Below, piece after piece: positions 59,084 to 64,000 of a stretch of 64,000 bases of DNA. The stretch is from Tolumonas osonensis. GTDB taxonomy: Bacteria; Pseudomonadota; Gammaproteobacteria; Enterobacterales; Aeromonadaceae. The stretch spans positions 1-64,000 of the forward strand of contig NZ_JACHGR010000003.1 of NCBI RefSeq assembly GCF_014202415.1. The letters run 5' to 3'. The notes below the pieces were generated by a model. The model worked only from the letters and a program-made list of their open reading frames with translations. It had not been told where the DNA came from and did not search any database. Every line of letters begins with the position of its first letter. Within the stretch, counting starts at the first letter, position 1. A program made the translations under genes and the position numbers.

Positions 59084-60026
59084 GAAACACCCCCACGGGC
59101 GTGGGGACGACTTCACTAACAGATATTCGAGACGGTGTAGCATAGAAACACCCCCACGGGCGTGGGGACGACTCATGAATGGGATTATGTATCCTGCCGA
59201 TGAAGGAAACACCCCCACGGGCGTGGGGACGACGTGTTGTCGTTGATGACCATCTGGTCATAGACAGAAACACCCCCACGGGCGTGGGGACGACTGATTG
59301 GCAACAAAGTTGTCACGGCTAGTCGCGGAAACACCCCCACGGGCGTGGGGACGACAATTTAACTTTGCCAGATCGGAAAGATCTTTCAGAAACACCCCCA
59401 CGGGCGTGGGGACGACTAAGAATAACCAAAGCAGGAGCTGTAATTGTAAGAAACACCCCCACGGGCGTGGGGACGACTCTTTGTAGCTGCTGCTAAGCTC
59501 TTTCTATCGGGAAACACCCCCACGGGCGTGGGGACGACTATATTCTGGGAATAAATACTCCGTCTTATAAAGAAACACCCCCACGGGCGTGGGGACGACT
59601 TCCTTTTCCAGCCCACTCACCTGCAATAATGAGAAACACCCCCACGGGCGTGGGGACGACCCCTTATGTAAAGGTCTATTAAACTCTTGCTAAGAAACAC
59701 CCCCACGGGCGTGGGGACGACCATTTCTTTTCGATGTGTAACTTAATATCTTTAGAAACACCCCCACGGGCGTGGGGACGACAATACAATCGGCGGGAAA
59801 TTGATGCAGGAAGGGGAAACACCCCCACGGGCGTGGGGACGACTTATGAGCATTTCCAAGAAATCCCGACGTTAGAGAAACACCCCCACGGGCGTGGGGA
59901 CGACGTCAACCAACGCGAGGTCTGTAACATGAAAGCAGAAACACCCCCACGGGCGTGGGGACGACGCAACAAAGAAACAAGATCGCCCGTGTGGACCAGA
60001 AACACCCCCACGGGCGTGGGGACGAC

Positions 60027-60059
60027 AAACGAGCGCAACACCAATAAGCATCTCCGTAG
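60027..60059 (-). other. Spacer related to spacer 58990-59022
   Basis: Partner of the spacer at 58990. The differences from it alter four bases inside codons plus the edge base. Confidence 0.85.
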
Positions 60060-62039
60060 GAAACACCCCCACGGGCGTGGGGACGACCGACGGGCACTGA
60101 CCCGATCACTAACCTCCCGGGAAACACCCCCACGGGCGTGGGGACGACCTTACTTTAAGAATTTAAGGAGGATAAAATGAAGAAACACCCCCACGGGCGT
60201 GGGGACGACGCCCTGATTACCTGTGCTAACTTCTTGCTGTCGGAAACACCCCCACGGGCGTGGGGACGACGTAAAGGTATCGGCCAGATGATGCAGGAGG
60301 CCAGAAACACCCCCACGGGCGTGGGGACGACCATCGGAGCCTAATATCTGGTCAGTTCCAGTGGGAAACACCCCCACGGGCGTGGGGACGACCAGAGCGC
60401 TATACGCTGGGGAAAGGTCATGTGAGAAACACCCCCACGGGCGTGGGGACGACTCCGTGAAACTAAAGCAGCCAAAGCAGTAAAAGGAAACACCCCCACG
60501 GGCGTGGGGACGACGCAAATGATAAATAGTATAAAGTAACTTATCTAGAAACACCCCCACGGGCGTGGGGACGACAACATAGAAGCGATGAAATGTAAAG
60601 AAATATAAGAAACACCCCCACGGGCGTGGGGACGACGAAGGTTTTCATTTTCAGCTCACTTTGTTGATGGAAACACCCCCACGGGCGTGGGGACGACCCG
60701 TGATGATGACACAATGTCGGTTTCAACCCAGAAACACCCCCACGGGCGTGGGGACGACTCTGTGCTACAAAGAAAGATGCCAAGTGGTTGAGAAACACCC
60801 CCACGGGCGTGGGGACGACTTGTTATCGTTGCCTCTGGCCCCGCTCCTGTGAGAAACACCCCCACGGGCGTGGGGACGACCTGATGACTTCTTTGTGATC
60901 TTCTGCGCGCAGAGAAACACCCCCACGGGCGTGGGGACGACTAACCAAGCCAAGATCCTGCGCTTGCTGCATCAGAAACACCCCCACGGGCGTGGGGACG
61001 ACAACTGCACTGGCATTAAACATGGCGCTGGCTGAGAAACACCCCCACGGGCGTGGGGACGACAGAATTTATTAAAAATAACAATCTCATCAACGAGAAA
61101 CACCCCCACGGGCGTGGGGACGACACAACTAAGCAGCTCTGATCAGCGGCTTTTTTAGAAACACCCCCACGGGCGTGGGGACGACCCAGATGAAGACCAC
61201 TGGTGGCACGAATACGAAGAAACACCCCCACGGGCGTGGGGACGACCGTATTTTGACTGACCAAAATCAGGCAGATCCAGAAACACCCCCACGGGCGTGG
61301 GGACGACCTGTTTTCAAGCCTTCCTGAAGCATTACTTTAAGAAACACCCCCACGGGCGTGGGGACGACATAATCCGGCCATTACACGGTTGATGCCAGTG
61401 GGAAACACCCCCACGGGCGTGGGGACGACCGAGAACCACGACAACCACAAAAAAGGCTTCGGGAAACACCCCCACGGGCGTGGGGACGACACTGGCCCAT
61501 GCCGACATATACGCCAGCACCAAGAAACACCCCCACGGGCGTGGGGACGACGACATGACCATCAAAGCGCGCGGCACCTCAGCGGAAACACCCCCACGGG
61601 CGTGGGGACGACATCGACAAACAGCAACGGCACGACATGGCGCAAGAAACACCCCCACGGGCGTGGGGACGACAATTTACTGCTATCAGAACATCTTCTG
61701 GCTGAAGAAACACCCCCACGGGCGTGGGGACGACCATATGTTTTTGTAAAGTCTGAAGTTTTTAATGGAAACACCCCCACGGGCGTGGGGACGACTATGC
61801 CTAACTGCACTTTGCACTTCTTCCGCCAGAAACACCCCCACGGGCGTGGGGACGACCCATTTTCAACGTACGCAAGGTTGAACCTCATAGAAACACCCCC
61901 ACGGGCGTGGGGACGACGGAAGTCCCTTTTCCGTCAGAGGATCAAAAAGAGAAACACCCCCACGGGCGTGGGGACGACTGGCACCGCGTTTACTACGTAC
62001 ACATCAGGTGGGAAACACCCCCACGGGCGTGGGGACGAC

Positions 62040-62072
62040 CAAACAAGGTGGCTTAAAATCATCTTATGATCA
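62040..62072 (+). other. Spacer homologous to 59051-59083 on the opposite strand
   Basis: Read on the plus strand it contains GGC-TTA-AAA-TCA-TCT-TAT-GAT; the partner has GGA-CTT-AAA-TCA-TCT-TAT-GAG. Same peptide apart from Asp/Glu. Confidence 0.8.
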
Positions 62073-64000
62073 GAAACACCCCCACGGGCGTGGGGACGAC
62101 ACGACCTTCGCCCAGGCGAAGAAGTCGGGACAAGAAACACCCCCACGGGCGTGGGGACGACTCTTTTTCTGCCTGTGCAGTGGCAGATTTAAGAGAAACA
62201 CCCCCACGGGCGTGGGGACGACCTGCCCACCAAGCTTATCCACTTCACTGATAAGGAAACACCCCCACGGGCGTGGGGACGACGTCCTGGTAATAACTTT
62301 TTAAGTCTTCGATCAGGAAACACCCCCACGGGCGTGGGGACGACCAAGACGGTAGCCAATAGAAAGACCTGTGATAGGAAACACCCCCACGGGCGTGGGG
62401 ACGACGCACTTCTGGATCTGCGTTGTAGTGCATAGCCAGAAACACCCCCACGGGCGTGGGGACGACTTCAGATCCATCCATACTTCTGGTGTCCTGAAAG
62501 AAACACCCCCACGGGCGTGGGGACGACCGATTGCTGTACCGGAGTCATTGATTGCTCAAGGAAACACCCCCACGGGCGTGGGGACGACGAGGGCCGCGAA
62601 CCTGTCCAACTTCATCAAGAAGAAACACCCCCACGGGCGTGGGGACGACTAATCGCTTACCAGATGGAACAATACGCACCAAGAAACACCCCCACGGGCG
62701 TGGGGACGACTGCAGACTGCATCATGTTTAACACATGGATCAAGAAACACCCCCACGGGCGTGGGGACGACCGGGGGAACCAAAAAGAACTAGCAGGCCT
62801 ACTAGAAACACCCCCACGGGCGTGGGGACGACATAGTAACTCCTTAGCGCGTTTTGCTGACGCAAGAAACACCCCCACGGGCGTGGGGACGACCTTAAAA
62901 TGCAGCATAAAAACTTCACAGAATCAGAAACACCCCCACGGGCGTGGGGACGACCCGGTTATAGCAATATCAACAAGTGACGCTGAAGAAACACCCCCAC
63001 GGGCGTGGGGACGACCAACCCAAGCCCATCAACATCAAACGATTTAAAGAAACACCCCCACGGGCGTGGGGACGACTTGCCTTTCTTATCAAATATAAAG
63101 AATCATTAGGAAACACCCCCACGGGCGTGGGGACGACACGGGAATTACAGGCTAGCCAATCATATGCTAAGAAACACCCCCACGGGCGTGGGGACGACGT
63201 TTTCAGGGTCATAGTTTTCATGATATCACCGGAAACACCCCCACGGGCGTGGGGACGACTAGTCAAAAACCTTACTAACGAAATGTTTTCAAGAAACACC
63301 CCCACGGGCGTGGGGACGACTTCGTCGATAGCCTTGCGCATGACATCGCGCAGGAAACACCCCCACGGGCGTGGGGACGACTGAATGGTGAATAAGCTGT
63401 CCAGATGTGCCACGGAAACACCCCCACGGGCGTGGGGACGACTGCTACAGATATTGCCAGCAAGTCGTTGGGCGAGAAACACCCCCACGGGCGTGGGGAC
63501 GACGCGGCCAAGGCATGGTGAATTCATAGTCACTCAGAAACACCCCCACGGGCGTGGGGACGACTCATTGATTAACCTGCTTTTTAATGGTCATATAGAA
63601 ACACCCCCACGGGCGTGGGGACGACTGGAATGGGAAGCGATAGCCGGTAGACGGGAAGGAAACACCCCCACGGGCGTGGGGACGACCAAGGTGGCACAAT
63701 TTACCAGGCTCTGCAAGAAGAAACACCCCCACGGGCGTGGGGACGACGGATTATATCATTGTTGATACTAAAACCGGTAGGAAACACCCCCACGGGCGTG
63801 GGGACGACTAATCTTCCAATTCGTAATGCATTAATGTTTTAAGAAACACCCCCACGGGCGTGGGGACGACCCCACAATAATGATCAACTTTTGCCCTCAG
63901 ATAGAAACACCCCCACGGGCGTGGGGACGACACTCTAGTGAAACAAACGCTGGAGAATATACAGGAAACACCCCCACGGGCGTGGGGACGACGAACTTAC

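Larger units (their letters stand above)
58657..64000 (-). CRISPR. CRISPR array, leader-proximal block (88 repeats in window, continues right)
   Basis: Perfect repeats start at 58657 and recur every 61 bp to 63781. One 34-bp spacer (63809-63842) shifts the register by one, and repeats follow at 63843, 63904 and 63965. The last spacer is cut by the window end. I saw no repeat variants. No leader or cas gene is inside the window, so the total size is unknown; with the left block there are at least 127 repeats. Confidence 0.96.

Overview
The window is chromosomal DNA of a gammaproteobacterium. Gene content and order (frdABCD, dusB-fis, accBC next to aroQ, ribD-ribE-ribBA-ribH-nusB-thiL-pgpA, a type I-E-like CRISPR array) suggest a member of the Aeromonadaceae such as Tolumonas. 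That assignment is inferred from gene order and protein similarity from memory and has not been searched.

Layout. (1) 1-9.8 kb is the integrase-bearing end of an integrative element, visibly more G+C-rich than what follows. It carries an unidentified C-terminal gene fragment, a metallo-beta-lactamase/beta-CASP RNase-like gene translationally coupled to an AMP/thymidine phosphorylase-like gene, a LysR regulator, an Xre regulator split from its divergent LysR-like partner by an IS630-family element, a frameshifted DyP peroxidase and a 644-aa tyrosine recombinase. The element abuts the 3' end of a tandem array of four identical tRNA-Gly(GCC) genes, the known target type of ICEclc-like elements. 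(2) 10.2-35.7 kb is core chromosome: orn/rsgA, psd, frdABCD, guaC, queE, rpsF-rpsR-rplI (no priB between rpsF and rpsR), msrA, manA, thiI, xseB-ispA-dxs, arsR-arsC, two AEC-type carriers, a DUF1189-like membrane protein and a four-gene oligopeptide/glutathione-type ABC importer. (3) 36.1-41.1 kb is a visibly A+T-rich type IV pilus minor-pilin cluster (pilE divergent from fimT-pilW-pilX and an exceptionally long pilV-like gene). (4) 41.2-54.9 kb is core again: the riboflavin/nusB/thiL/pgpA block, nrdR, glyA, aroQ, accBC, a PTS-permease relic, prmA and dusB-fis.

(5) 55.0-64.0 kb is a very long CRISPR array that runs off the right edge. I count 126 full 28-bp repeats, all the same as far as I could read them, plus one degenerate terminal repeat and 126 complete spacers on a strict 61-bp period. 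The degenerate repeat at the left and the likely crRNA 5' handle both point to transcription on the minus strand, with leader and cas genes to the right of the window. A 1,239-bp IS3-family element sits three bases inside one repeat, with the repeat's own first three bases (GAA) as target duplication. It splits off the 39 oldest repeats.

Main points for a second look: the size and IS-split structure of the array; three pairs of related spacers that read as homologous phage coding loci (one pair on opposite strands); a PTS EIIB-like domain with Asp in place of the phosphorylated Cys; the antitoxin-like C-terminal domain of the integrase; and the 686-aa pilin-like protein in a cluster without a visible pilY1.
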